Below, piece by piece: positions 1 to 6,879 of a stretch of DNA of 11,729 bases. This DNA is from an uncultured Lentisphaeria bacterium (lineage in GTDB: Bacteria; Verrucomicrobiota; Lentisphaeria; JABSQK01; CAJWLW01). Numbering within the stretch: the stretch's first letter is position 1; each line of letters opens with the position of its first letter. The DNA lies in contig CAJWLW010000132.1 of NCBI GenBank assembly GCA_913042885.1, forward strand, positions 1 to 11,729. The letters are read 5' to 3'. The position numbers and the translations under genes were made by a program. The notes under the pieces are model-generated. The model did not search any database. It was given only the letters and a program-made list of their open reading frames with translations, and was not told the origin of the DNA.

Positions 1-2
1 AC

Positions 3-263
3 GTAATTATAATGGCTGCAGATCGTCCTGCTGGAGCATCGGCGAGCTCCGCCGTTTATATGTATCTCCTGCACCCATACGTGGAGACGCTAATGCCGAC
101 CGAGTCAATCGAAATCGTCCGTGACGGCCGCAGAATTGGCACGGCGGCGGCGGATGACCTCCGGATAAAGGCTGAACTGAAGCGCGGCAGTGGCAGGACC
201 GGTCCCACCCTTCACAGTTGGAAGGCGACTTATAGCCTTGCCGCGACCGCCGCCGAGGACTGA
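3..263 (+). CDS. Possible 3' end of a gene entering from the left (unknown function)
   Basis: This frame is open from the left window edge to TGA at 261-263, so it may be the C-terminal ~86 residues of a longer protein; the ATG at 12 need not be its start. The last third, around 'DDLRIKAELKRGSG' and 'LHSWKATYSL', reads like the closing beta-strands of an extracytoplasmic or carbohydrate-binding beta domain (alternating charged and hydrophobic residues, then a short Ala-rich tail). No catalytic motif is visible and I do not recognise the family. The alternative is a chance open frame, since other frames here are also open. The ~185 bases between it and the next gene hold no convincing gene. 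Confidence 0.33.
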   Translation, partial: VIIMAADRPAGASASSAVYMYLLHPYVETLMPTESIEIVRDGRRIGTAAADDLRIKAELKRGSGRTGPTLHSWKATYSLAATAAED

Positions 264-283
264 CAGTTGCGGACGGGAACACA

Positions 284-313
284 TTGTCAACGGCTTGAAA
301 TCCCTGAGATTAT
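284..313 (+). promoter_or_regulatory. Possible sigma70-like promoter upstream of the dioxygenase gene
   Basis: TTGTCA at 284-289 and GATTAT at 308-313 are separated by 18 bases, a plausible -35/-10 pair. It lies in a non-coding stretch about 135 bases before the ATG at 449. The match is by eye, and the organism's sigma-factor preferences are unknown. Confidence 0.2.
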
Positions 314-340
314 CACTCAAGTTCCGTCGGTTCGAAGTTC

Positions 341-354
341 CCCGCAGCTGCGGG
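341..354. repeat. 14-bp perfect palindrome upstream of the dioxygenase gene
   Basis: CCCGCAGCTGCGGG is perfectly self-complementary. It lies between the possible promoter and the start codon at 449, where a dimeric regulator could bind. A second, shorter palindrome (CGCCGCGGCG) is at 391-400. No T-run follows, so it is not an intrinsic terminator. A regulatory role is only inferred from position. Confidence 0.3.
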
Positions 355-448
355 AATCCGTCAATCAGCGGACTGCAAAACCCACGGGCTCGCCGCGGCG
401 GGATCGGATAGCCTGCGGTTGGCGCAGCCCCGGGTTTGCCAGAATCTT

Positions 449-1216
449 ATGAGTCAGCCAATTCGATTATCGGACGAAGACATCGCACACTATCATCGTG
501 AAGGTTACTTGGTGGTGGCCGACCTGCTCACAGAACCGGAGGTCGCCGCCTTTGTCAAACACGAGGAGGTGTCCGAGCCGATGGCGCAGCGACTGGGGAT
601 TCTCACTCATCGAATCGACTCCCAGTGGGCGTACGTCGCCACGCACCCCAATACTGCCGGCATAGCGCAGCAGCTCCTGGGGGGCACGCCCCGTATCGTG
701 CAGACGATGTACATGCGTAAAGACCCGGCACCGGAAGGCAAGGAGAGCGGGGATGTCGGCGTGGCATTTCATCAGGACACCCATTATCTGCCCACCGAAC
801 CCAATACGCTCATGGCATGCTGGATTGCGATGAGCGATACCGATCCGGAAAACGGCGGGCTCTGCGTCGTGCCCGGGAGCCACACGGGCGAACTTCGGCC
901 AACCCATCCAAGCACAGACGCGGAACACGCAAGTTGGGAGATGGATCACCTGATGCGTGATCGGGACGGTCGTGAATGGACACAACGGATTTATGCATTT
1001 CAGGTCGACGGGATCGACAAGGAAGACACCACCAAACTGACCGTCTCTCGAGGAAGCGGTGTGTTCTTCACGAGCCTTACCATCCATGGTTCCTATGCCA
1101 ATCGTTCATCGGACCGGCACCGGCTGGCTTTTGCCGTACACTATGTCAAGGACGGGTCGTGGGTGATCCGCTGTGATGTGCAGGATACCACACCGGTGAC
1201 AGGGTTTTCCAAATAA
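449..1216 (+). CDS. Phytanoyl-CoA dioxygenase (PhyH) family protein
   Basis: This is a 255-residue non-haem Fe(II)/2-oxoglutarate-dependent oxygenase of the PhyH family, the usual length for bacterial members. It opens with the family-typical 'LSDEDIAHYHREGYLVV' (residues 7-23). The iron-binding facial triad is visible as H108-x-D110 in 'AFHQDTHYL' and H213 in 'TIHGSYANRS'. R225, 12 residues later, is suitably placed to bind the 2-oxoglutarate carboxylate. The stretch 'NGGLCVVPGSH' (135-145) is another family hallmark. The ATG at 449 is preferred because the family homology begins there; an in-frame TTG at 419 would add 10 unrelated residues. No good Shine-Dalgarno is seen. There is no signal peptide, so it is cytoplasmic. 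The substrate cannot be deduced: members hydroxylate many small molecules and this group is expanded in uncultured marine bacteria. The 115-base gap downstream suggests it is not tightly coupled to the next gene. Confidence 0.92.
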   Translation: MSQPIRLSDEDIAHYHREGYLVVADLLTEPEVAAFVKHEEVSEPMAQRLGILTHRIDSQWAYVATHPNTAGIAQQLLGGTPRIVQTMYMRKDPAPEGKESGDVGVAFHQDTHYLPTEPNTLMACWIAMSDTDPENGGLCVVPGSHTGELRPTHPSTDAEHASWEMDHLMRDRDGREWTQRIYAFQVDGIDKEDTTKLTVSRGSGVFFTSLTIHGSYANRSSDRHRLAFAVHYVKDGSWVIRCDVQDTTPVTGFSK

Positions 1217-1275
1217 TTGAAGGGAAATTGATCGACGTGCGCGTTCTCGAGGGCCCCGTCGTCAGGTAAGCCCAT

Positions 1276-1299
1276 CATTCCAACATTCCAACATTCCAT
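1276..1299 (+). repeat. Three tandem copies of an 8-bp unit (CATTCCAA)
   Basis: CATTCCAA occurs at 1276-1283 and 1284-1291, and as CATTCCAT at 1292-1299. It is A/T-richer than the surroundings and lies in the intergenic gap 33 bases before the hydratase ATG. It is a simple-sequence microsatellite that could vary in copy number; its effect on expression is unknown. Confidence 0.8.
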
Positions 1300-1331
1300 G
1301 AAGGGTTCGTGGCCTCGAACACACGGTTAAT

Positions 1332-2144
1332 ATGGCACTATCTGAAATATCGTTGAAACGCGCCGCCTCATACATCGTGAAGGGCCGCTTGCCGCCTGCC
1401 TCGCCCATCGGCCACCTGCCCCCGGAATGCCAGCCTGCCGACGCAGCCGATAGCATGGCGATTCAGGACGCCGTGCACGAATCGTTGACAGCGAACGGCC
1501 ACGGCAATGTAACAGGCACAAAAATCGGATGTACCACGCAGGTCATGCAAGACTTTCTCGGAATGACGCATCCGTGCGCCGGCGCAATTTTCGATGCCAC
1601 GGTTCGCCATGGCATCGGTGAATTCGAATTCGACTCCTTCCTTCACGTCGGGGTGGAATGTGAAATCGCGGTGCGGCTCGGATCGTCCATCCGCGCGGCG
1701 GCAGCGCCTCATTCCATGGAAAGTGTCTCGGACGCGGTTGCGGCGGTGTATCCCGCCATTGAAATCGTCGATGACCGCTATGTCGACTTCGTCGCGCGTG
1801 AGCCGGACTGGCGGACCTGGCTGGCCGACGATTTCTTCGGCGCCGGGATTGTCCTGGGCGAACCAATTACCGAATGGCACGGGCTGGATCTTGCCGCCGT
1901 GCATGGTTCGATGAGCATCAGCGGCGTCGAAGTTGGCTCGGGGCACGGGAGCGACATCATCAACGGACATCCGCTGGAGGCGTTGGCCTGGCTGGCAAAC
2001 GCCGAGGCGGTGCGTGGTCGTGATTTGCCTGCGGATTGGATCGTCATGCTGGGCAGCATCGTACAGACCAAATGGGTCGGCAAAAACGATGTCGTGGCCG
2101 TGGAGATAGGAGGGTTGGGCCGAGCCTCTGCCCGTTTCACGTGA
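1332..2144 (+). CDS. 2-keto-4-pentenoate hydratase/2-oxohepta-3-ene-1,7-dioate hydratase-like (FAH superfamily)
   Basis: This 270-residue protein matches the MhpD/HpcG branch of the fumarylacetoacetate hydrolase superfamily, which adds water to 2-hydroxy-dienoates (2-oxo-enoates) using Mg2+ or Mn2+. 'GTKIGCTT' (62-69), with K64, corresponds to the family's G-x-K-I-G motif. The metal ligands are E109 and E111 in 'GVECEIAVRL' and E144 in 'PAIEIVDDRY'. The C-terminal half has the expected 'GHGSDIINGHPLEALAWLAN' stretch. Length fits the family (about 260-270). The ATG at 1332 gives a normal N-terminus; no clear Shine-Dalgarno precedes it. No decarboxylase or aldolase partner is adjacent, so the exact substrate and pathway are open. 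Remnants of an SMP-30 lactonase and perhaps an aldehyde dehydrogenase nearby hint at a former sugar-acid or 2-oxo-acid route. Antisense frames over this gene are shadows. Confidence 0.88.
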   Translation: MALSEISLKRAASYIVKGRLPPASPIGHLPPECQPADAADSMAIQDAVHESLTANGHGNVTGTKIGCTTQVMQDFLGMTHPCAGAIFDATVRHGIGEFEFDSFLHVGVECEIAVRLGSSIRAAAAPHSMESVSDAVAAVYPAIEIVDDRYVDFVAREPDWRTWLADDFFGAGIVLGEPITEWHGLDLAAVHGSMSISGVEVGSGHGSDIINGHPLEALAWLANAEAVRGRDLPADWIVMLGSIVQTKWVGKNDVVAVEIGGLGRASARFT

Positions 2145-2278
2145 GCACGAATCCGATTGCCAAAACGTGATTCGCAGCGACGATGGATGGACGGTGAGTC
2201 CGGGACTCAGTCGAACACACGCCATGTTGGGATACAATCGAAACGCTTCCGCGCACGGCGTCATGTGTCGTGTCCCGC

Positions 2279-2522
2279 TCACACACGTGCCTGGCATTCC
2301 GGTTTCCCGGTGATCTCCAAAGACACTCGGAACAACGGGCCGGCCGCGCGGCCGGCTGTAGTAGTGACCGACCGGGGCAAGGGGGCTTTCCCACATGAGC
2401 CCGGCGCTGGTGATGTAGAGCTCGTTCAGGTCCGGGCCACCGAACATGACCGAGGACGGCTGCGCCACGGGCAGTTCGATGTAATCGATCGGGATAAGGC
2501 TATATTCAGGGCTGAAAGTCAC
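2279..2522 (-). pseudogene. SMP-30/gluconolactonase gene remnant (C-terminal fragment, frameshifted)
   Basis: Reading the minus strand from 2522 down, the frame encodes 'VAQPSSVMFGGPDLNELYIT' and then 'SAG', which is the characteristic last-blade segment of SMP-30/gluconolactonase/LRE proteins (family pattern: P-t-s-x-x-F-G-G-p-x-l-x-x-L-Y-v-T-s-a). Near 2339-2356 the frame breaks. The correct C-terminal tail continues in another frame as 'AGPLFRVSLEITGKPECQAR' and then V, stopping at 2279-2281. The tail fits the family's usual aG-x-L-F-x-V-x-x-x-x-x-G-x-P end. Everything upstream of about residue 200 of a normal ~290-residue protein is missing, and an in-frame stop lies just 5' of 2522. So this is a truncated, non-functional gene, opposite in direction to its neighbours. 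Such lactonases hydrolyse aldonolactones. The frameshift falls in a GC palindrome and could be a sequencing error, but the 5' truncation is independent of it. Confidence 0.75.
2339..2356. repeat. 18-bp perfect GC palindrome at the frameshift in the lactonase remnant
   Basis: GCCGGCCGCGCGGCCGGC is perfectly self-complementary. It sits exactly where the SMP-30 remnant changes frame, consistent with replication slippage or a sequencing or assembly error at a stable hairpin. Confidence 0.7.
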
Positions 2523-2615
2523 GGCCGATCAAGTCGACCAACTTGTCGAGATCGTTTGCCAGGTTGCGACCGAATAAAAGACGGGCATAACGGACAGCGA
2601 ATTCCGACAACTGGC

Positions 2616-2623
2616 AGAGGAGA
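2616..2623 (+). promoter_or_regulatory. Shine-Dalgarno selecting the GTG start at 2634
   Basis: AGAGGAGA is a strong purine-rich match to the 16S anti-SD. It lies about 10-11 bases before GTG 2634 and supports that start over the long upstream extension. Confidence 0.6.
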
Positions 2624-2633
2624 TCATCATACA

Positions 2634-3146
2634 GTGAATGAACAAGTCAAGGTCAGTGACCTCTTCAATGACATCATGGCTCACACGATGCGTCACGTGT
2701 CCGATCGGCATGGCGAGCAAGCCATGCACCGTCTTTTCTTCGAGCTCTACAGTCATACATTCATGCACCTCGAACGCGAATTCGGTTTCGATGCAGTCCG
2801 TGAATTCTGGGAGTCCATTGCCGACAGTCAGCTCTCAGACCTCGAGAACCTGATGAAAACCAAGGGGTTCAAGGGAATGGAGGAATACTGGCGGGCCACT
2901 TGCGGGCAGGAAGGCGCTGACTACGAGATGGACGTCACGGACGACTCGTTTACCATCCTGGTGAAATCCTGTCCACCGACGAACTGGTTCAAGGACAACA
3001 ATCTCGAGCACTACCACCGTTACTGCGAGCACTGTAACACCCTGTACCGACGGGTCGGTGAACGATGCGGCTTCCAGATGGAGTATATCCCACCCGATCC
3101 GCAGAAGGGTACTTGCTGTGGATTGCGGTTTACAGCAAAAGGGTAA
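2634..3146 (+). CDS. Cysteine-rich protein resembling L-2-amino-thiazoline-4-carboxylic acid hydrolase family
   Basis: A 170-residue soluble protein starting at GTG 2634, preceded by an AGAGGAGA Shine-Dalgarno about 11 bases upstream. The ATG at 2638 is out of frame, and the open frame further upstream (from 2157) overlaps the antisense lactonase remnant and looks non-coding. Residues 5-80 are helical and rich in Met, His and Glu. Residues 105-170 form a compact Cys-containing domain: 'FTILVKSCPP' (C113), 'HRYCEHCNTLYRR' (C131-x2-C134), C145 and C161-C162. This layout resembles the ATC hydrolase family (conversion of 2-aminothiazoline-4-carboxylate toward cysteine), but I assign it from general resemblance only. 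Seven cysteines in 170 residues could also bind a metal or Fe-S cluster. It lies 15 bases before a class V PLP-enzyme gene, so the two are probably co-transcribed and may act on the same sulfur- or amino-containing substrate. Confidence 0.55.
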   Translation: MNEQVKVSDLFNDIMAHTMRHVSDRHGEQAMHRLFFELYSHTFMHLEREFGFDAVREFWESIADSQLSDLENLMKTKGFKGMEEYWRATCGQEGADYEMDVTDDSFTILVKSCPPTNWFKDNNLEHYHRYCEHCNTLYRRVGERCGFQMEYIPPDPQKGTCCGLRFTAKG

Positions 3147-3161
3147 ACAAAGAAATTGACG

Positions 3162-4307
3162 ATGGCCGACGAATCACGAGTTCAAGAGCTGCGAAAGTTA
3201 TTCCCTGTAATCGATCACTGGACGTATCTATATAACGGCAGCATTCATCCCTGCCCGCGACCCGTGGCAGAGGCCATGCGGAATTTTATCGATCAGTGGC
3301 AGAACGGCGGCGAGGACGCCTTCTTCAGCGCCTACGAGGCGTTCGGCCGGCTGAAAGAGAAATTTGCAAAATTAATTCACGCCGACGCACGTAACATCGT
3401 TGTCACCGAATCGACGACGGCTGGACTCAATCTCGCGGGCCAGATTGTCCAGACGCGACCCGGCCAGAACGTCGTGGTCACCGATCTGGCGTTTATGAGC
3501 ACCACGTATCCATGGCTGGTGAGTCAGTCAGCGACGGTTGAGGTGCGGTTTGTCGAAAGCCGGGACGGCAGGATTGTCATGGACGATTTGGCCGCCCAGG
3601 TAGATGAACACACCGCGGCCGTCAGCCTCTGCGCAGTTACTGTCGGCAGCGGTTTTCGCTTTGACCTGGACGCCGTGCATGAAATCACCAGTCGCTGGAA
3701 TGTGCCGTTGATCGTGGACGGCGCCCAGGCGTTGGGATTGATTGACATTGATGTCAATCAGCCGGCGCTGGACTTTCTGGCCACGACCACCAGCAAGTGG
3801 TTGATGGGCCCCGCCGGCATCGGCTGCCTGTATGTGAGCGACCGCCATCTGGATGCGACGCCACCAACTGTCGGGTGGCTGGCAGCAGCCAATCTCAGTG
3901 ACTGGGATGTGCGGCACTGCGAGCTGCATGCCGATGCCATGCGTTTCCAGGGCGGTATTCCCAATCTCGTCGGTATTGTGGGCGCCGAGGCCGGGCTCGA
4001 TTTGCTGGCGGAGATCGGCCGGGAATTCATTGAACAGCGGGTCCACGAATTGACCAGCCATGTGCTCGAGGAACTGGACAAGATCGGTGTCGACATCTGG
4101 ACACCGCGGGGCGCTCACGAGCGCGCCGGCATCGTCTTTTTCCGCACTGCCGATCACCAGGCACTGCACCAGAAACTCAAGGACGCAAAGATTTATTGTG
4201 GCTCGTTTCTCGACGGCATCCGTCTCGATCCGACGTTCTATAACACCATGGAGGAAGTCGACAGGTTTCTTGATGTTGTCCGCTCACACGTAACGTACAA
4301 CACGTGA
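3162..4307 (+). CDS. Class V aminotransferase-fold PLP-dependent enzyme (isopenicillin-N epimerase/cysteine desulfurase-like)
   Basis: A 381-residue PLP enzyme of the class V (NifS-like) fold, near the family's usual length. PLP-site signatures are clear: 'TESTTAGLNLAG' (82-93) for the phosphate/ring region, D186 and Q189 in 'IVDGAQALG' (ring nitrogen and O3' contacts), and Schiff-base lysine K212 in 'TTTSKWLMGPAGIGCLYV'. The C-terminal small domain ends 'GIRLDPTFYNTMEEVDRFL' (352-370), the conserved R-x-S-x-x-x-Y-N-t-x-e-E-i-d pattern. The catalytic-loop cysteine of true cysteine desulfurases is not evident at its expected distance before the conserved Arg. C346 is closer (8 residues) and probably not equivalent. 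An epimerase, lyase or aminotransferase is therefore as likely as a desulfurase. ATG 3162 is chosen over TTG 3156, and only a weak A-rich SD (AAAGAA) precedes it. It starts 15 bases after the cysteine-rich gene, so an operon is likely. Confidence 0.9.
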   Translation: MADESRVQELRKLFPVIDHWTYLYNGSIHPCPRPVAEAMRNFIDQWQNGGEDAFFSAYEAFGRLKEKFAKLIHADARNIVVTESTTAGLNLAGQIVQTRPGQNVVVTDLAFMSTTYPWLVSQSATVEVRFVESRDGRIVMDDLAAQVDEHTAAVSLCAVTVGSGFRFDLDAVHEITSRWNVPLIVDGAQALGLIDIDVNQPALDFLATTTSKWLMGPAGIGCLYVSDRHLDATPPTVGWLAAANLSDWDVRHCELHADAMRFQGGIPNLVGIVGAEAGLDLLAEIGREFIEQRVHELTSHVLEELDKIGVDIWTPRGAHERAGIVFFRTADHQALHQKLKDAKIYCGSFLDGIRLDPTFYNTMEEVDRFLDVVRSHVTYNT

Positions 4308-4338
4308 CGCCACCAGAGTCATCGAAGATCGAAAATCA

Positions 4339-4785
4339 ATGCCTTCAGATCACCAATATCCCCTGAACCTGGGCCACTTCGTTGACGGCGACTGGATCGA
4401 ACCGGGCAACGGCGGCCGGGAAACGCTGCCCGATGGCACGGGTGAGCTGTTCAAATTCAAGGCAAAGCGAAAATTCTCCGGGGTCGACTGATCCGGCATA
4501 TCCGGGGACACACAACAAATGGACATTCTCCAACACATCGCAAATCTCCCGATCGAAATCGTCACGCAGGATCGCGTCCTCGCCACGGCGCCGGCCGAAC
4601 GTTTCCTGATACCGTTTCCCGACAACGTCAGACGCGCCGACCCGTTGCTCTGCAAGACGCCTGAGGACACCGTCTGTTTGTTATCTCAAGGATGGCGCGC
4701 CGCATCGAAGCCCTCCTGCAACCCTGACACCGCATCAATAATGACGCCCCCTGCAACCACCTCGACAACTATTCGATCATTTTAA
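4339..4785 (+). pseudogene. Interrupted frame with aldehyde-dehydrogenase-like N-terminus (possible remnant)
   Basis: From ATG 4339 the frame encodes 50 residues beginning 'MPSDHQYPLNLGHFVDGDWI', then TGA at 4489-4491. 'HFVDGDWIEPG' resembles the start of aldehyde dehydrogenases (x-f-I-d-G-x-w-v-x-p). The same frame re-opens and runs through ATG 4519 to about 4785, with coding-like third-position G+C (~75% over 53 codons counted by hand), before becoming low in information after about 4690. It may be one decayed gene with an internal stop, or two unrelated short frames. The antisense strand in the same codon phase is also open for ~110 codons (about 4345-4685), so direction is not certain. 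I see no complete gene here. Confidence 0.3.
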
Positions 4786-4786
4786 T

Positions 4787-4790
4787 GGAG
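4787..4790 (+). promoter_or_regulatory. Shine-Dalgarno of sialidase-fold copy 1
   Basis: GGAG lies 8 bases before ATG 4799. It is the clearest ribosome-binding site among the four paralog starts, the others being preceded by weaker A-rich sequences. Confidence 0.55.
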
Positions 4791-4798
4791 CTGATGGC

Positions 4799-6838
4799 AT
4801 GATCCAGATCCAATATCTTTCAGAGCCGCCCAAGCTGGCCGAAGACCTTTCGGGAGACGCCTGGGCAAACCTGACGTGGCACGACAATTTCACGATTCCG
4901 GGAAGTGTGAACGCCGAACTGGTGCCCGGCACATCCTTTGCCATGGTGCATGACGGCGACAGCTTGTACATCGCGATGAAATGTGGTGTGTGCCCGGGAA
5001 GCTCCGCAGAGAATTTCTCGCACGAGAGAGTTCATGTTGTGATCGACTTCGATCGTGACGGAAGTTGGGGAGGGAAGTTCATTGGCAATGCGGACGGTTT
5101 TCTGTCTGCGTCAACGGCCTGCAGGGGTGGTTCAAGAAACAGCTGGCCGGGCGAAGTCGAGTTTGAGGTAGGCGTGGGGGCTCAGGAATGGACGGCGGTC
5201 ATGAAAATACCACTGAGACAACTTGGTTACCAACAAGGCGGTCTGCGTCGGGTCCGCTTCAACGTAGCTCGGCTGAACGCCGTACCAGAATTTTGGGTGT
5301 GCTTCCCTGTGCTGGCAGAGAAAACGTTCTGGGAGCCGCAGTGCGAGATGGCAGAGGCTGAGTTTGAACGGCCCGAGCTGTTGCTACCATTTGCCTGGCG
5401 CATAGAGCGGGATCAGCGGGCCCGTCTCAACGAGAGCGATGGAAAGACCACGTGTCGCCAGAAGGTCAAGACAACGAACCTCTCGGCGGAAACTCGCGAG
5501 GTGGATTTGCACGTCTGGTTTGTGGGGCCAATTCACCCGCCATCGGAGAAGATCGAGTACTGCCTTCGCATTGGGCCCGGGGAGTCGCATGTCGAAAGCG
5601 TGGAGCTGCCCGTTCCGGAGGGATTCAATTATGGCTTTGCCAGCGTGGCCCTGTACGAGAGAGACTCTGGCCGATGTGTTAGCGAAAACCGTTTTCTTAT
5701 CGAGGCCGAGCTGTTGTCGTGGAAGAAACATACCATCAAGCGCGCCGATGGAAACGATGGTTACACCTGTCACGCCGCGCAGATGCAGTTTATGCCGCAG
5801 TACGAAGGTCGCAACACCGTGCCCTACGGGTTGGCCGCTATGGAAAACAGTGAGGTTGTCTGTGTCGCAATGGCCTGGCCGACCGAATCGACCGGCCAGG
5901 TGCAAACGCTGGTGACCGTCAGCGAAGACGAAGGGGCGACATGGGGTGAGTACCTGGCGTTGCCTGGCATTCACTGTCGCCCTGTGATGCTGGCTTACCT
6001 TGGCCAGGGTGTGGTTACATTTGAAGCGGGCGACACGACCGAGCGATTCCGGTTGTTTAGCCACGACCATGGACGCACGTGGGACGAGCGGGTTGATGTC
6101 GCGCCCGCGCCCGACGGACAGCCGCTGGGCTTCGAGGGCAATCCGTTGATCGAACGAGATTCCGAGGGGAACGCCATCCGTATTGCCCAAATAGGGCAAA
6201 CGCTCGGAGGCGGTGCACCCCACTGGAAGATTACCGAGTATCTCCGTTGGTCGGAAGACGGTGGCCGCACGTGGCCCCAAGTTATTTCTCCCGCCTCGTG
6301 GCACTACACCGAGACGTATGCTGGAAAAACGTACGAAGTTGGCGCTAGCGAAGGTTCATTGGTGCGGGCAGCCAATGGTGACCTGGTAGCAGCCTTGCGC
6401 ACCTTTGTTCCGGTATGGTTCGCCGAGCATCCGCACTACGAAGACAGCCTGGAGGGAACGGCCGTTTCCATATCCAAGGACAACGGGGAAACCTGGTCCC
6501 CGATGAAGATCGTGTTTGAAGCAGGCAGACACCACCCCGACCTGATCTGTATGCCCAATGGTGATCTGGTGATGACCGTCATCTGCCGGGTCGATTTCGA
6601 GGGCAATCAGCTTGCCAGTTATCGACGCGGTTGCGATGCCGTGATCAGCCGGGACCACGGAGTCACCTGGGATGTTGAGCATTTGGTCGTGCTCGACGAC
6701 TTTCCGTTTTGCCAGGGCGAACATTGGATCAGCACCGAGTGCGGGCATTTGAGTTCCACGCTCATGCCCGATGGCTCAATCCTTACCGGCTATGGCAATT
6801 ATCTGGCTGGCGGCGTACTGATCCGCTGGCAACCTTGA
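4799..6838 (+). CDS. Sialidase-fold (BNR/Asp-box) protein with N-terminal CBM9/DOMON-like domain, copy 1
   Basis: A 679-residue protein. Residues ~1-195 look like a CBM9/DOMON-type beta-sandwich: 'AWANLTWHDNF' (21-31), 'DGDSLYIAMKC' (52-62), 'VHVVIDFDRDG' (78-88), then 'MKIPLRQLG'. A beta linker (~200-310) leads to a propeller (~315-679) with five S-x-D-x-G-x-T-W Asp boxes at 375-382, 421-428, 485-492, 559-566 and 617-624. Asp boxes mark sialidases and related exo-glycosidases. 'SEGSLVRAANGDLVAALRT' (517-535) resembles the sialidase stretch bearing the catalytic Glu (E518) and one triad Arg (R534). The usual early 'RIP' motif is not seen, so true sialidase activity is doubtful; it may be a related glycosidase, lyase or binding protein. 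No signal peptide or membrane segment is visible. It is the first member of a tandem paralog array, and copy 2's start codon follows only 41 bases after its stop. Confidence 0.88.
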   Translation: MIQIQYLSEPPKLAEDLSGDAWANLTWHDNFTIPGSVNAELVPGTSFAMVHDGDSLYIAMKCGVCPGSSAENFSHERVHVVIDFDRDGSWGGKFIGNADGFLSASTACRGGSRNSWPGEVEFEVGVGAQEWTAVMKIPLRQLGYQQGGLRRVRFNVARLNAVPEFWVCFPVLAEKTFWEPQCEMAEAEFERPELLLPFAWRIERDQRARLNESDGKTTCRQKVKTTNLSAETREVDLHVWFVGPIHPPSEKIEYCLRIGPGESHVESVELPVPEGFNYGFASVALYERDSGRCVSENRFLIEAELLSWKKHTIKRADGNDGYTCHAAQMQFMPQYEGRNTVPYGLAAMENSEVVCVAMAWPTESTGQVQTLVTVSEDEGATWGEYLALPGIHCRPVMLAYLGQGVVTFEAGDTTERFRLFSHDHGRTWDERVDVAPAPDGQPLGFEGNPLIERDSEGNAIRIAQIGQTLGGGAPHWKITEYLRWSEDGGRTWPQVISPASWHYTETYAGKTYEVGASEGSLVRAANGDLVAALRTFVPVWFAEHPHYEDSLEGTAVSISKDNGETWSPMKIVFEAGRHHPDLICMPNGDLVMTVICRVDFEGNQLASYRRGCDAVISRDHGVTWDVEHLVVLDDFPFCQGEHWISTECGHLSSTLMPDGSILTGYGNYLAGGVLIRWQP

Positions 6839-6879
6839 GATAGTGTTGTTGCGGTCGTACCGAAAAAGAAAATGAACCG

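Noticed and set aside
467..1087. 206-codon minus-strand frame opposite the PhyH gene
   Set aside because: The + strand has the full iron-binding triad and family motifs; the antisense frame is a shadow.
1368..2522. 384-codon minus-strand frame
   Set aside because: Only its first ~60 codons (above ~2345) match a real family (SMP-30). The rest is antisense to the clearly recognisable hydratase gene and is a shadow.
2157..2633. Upstream extension of the cysteine-rich gene (starting near 2157)
   Set aside because: This stretch is antisense to the lactonase remnant and has no family similarity, and a strong Shine-Dalgarno supports GTG 2634.
5384..6304. 306-codon minus-strand frame opposite sialidase-fold copy 1
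   Set aside because: The + strand carries Asp boxes and paralog conservation throughout. The antisense frame has a shadow-like Arg/His/Pro-rich composition.
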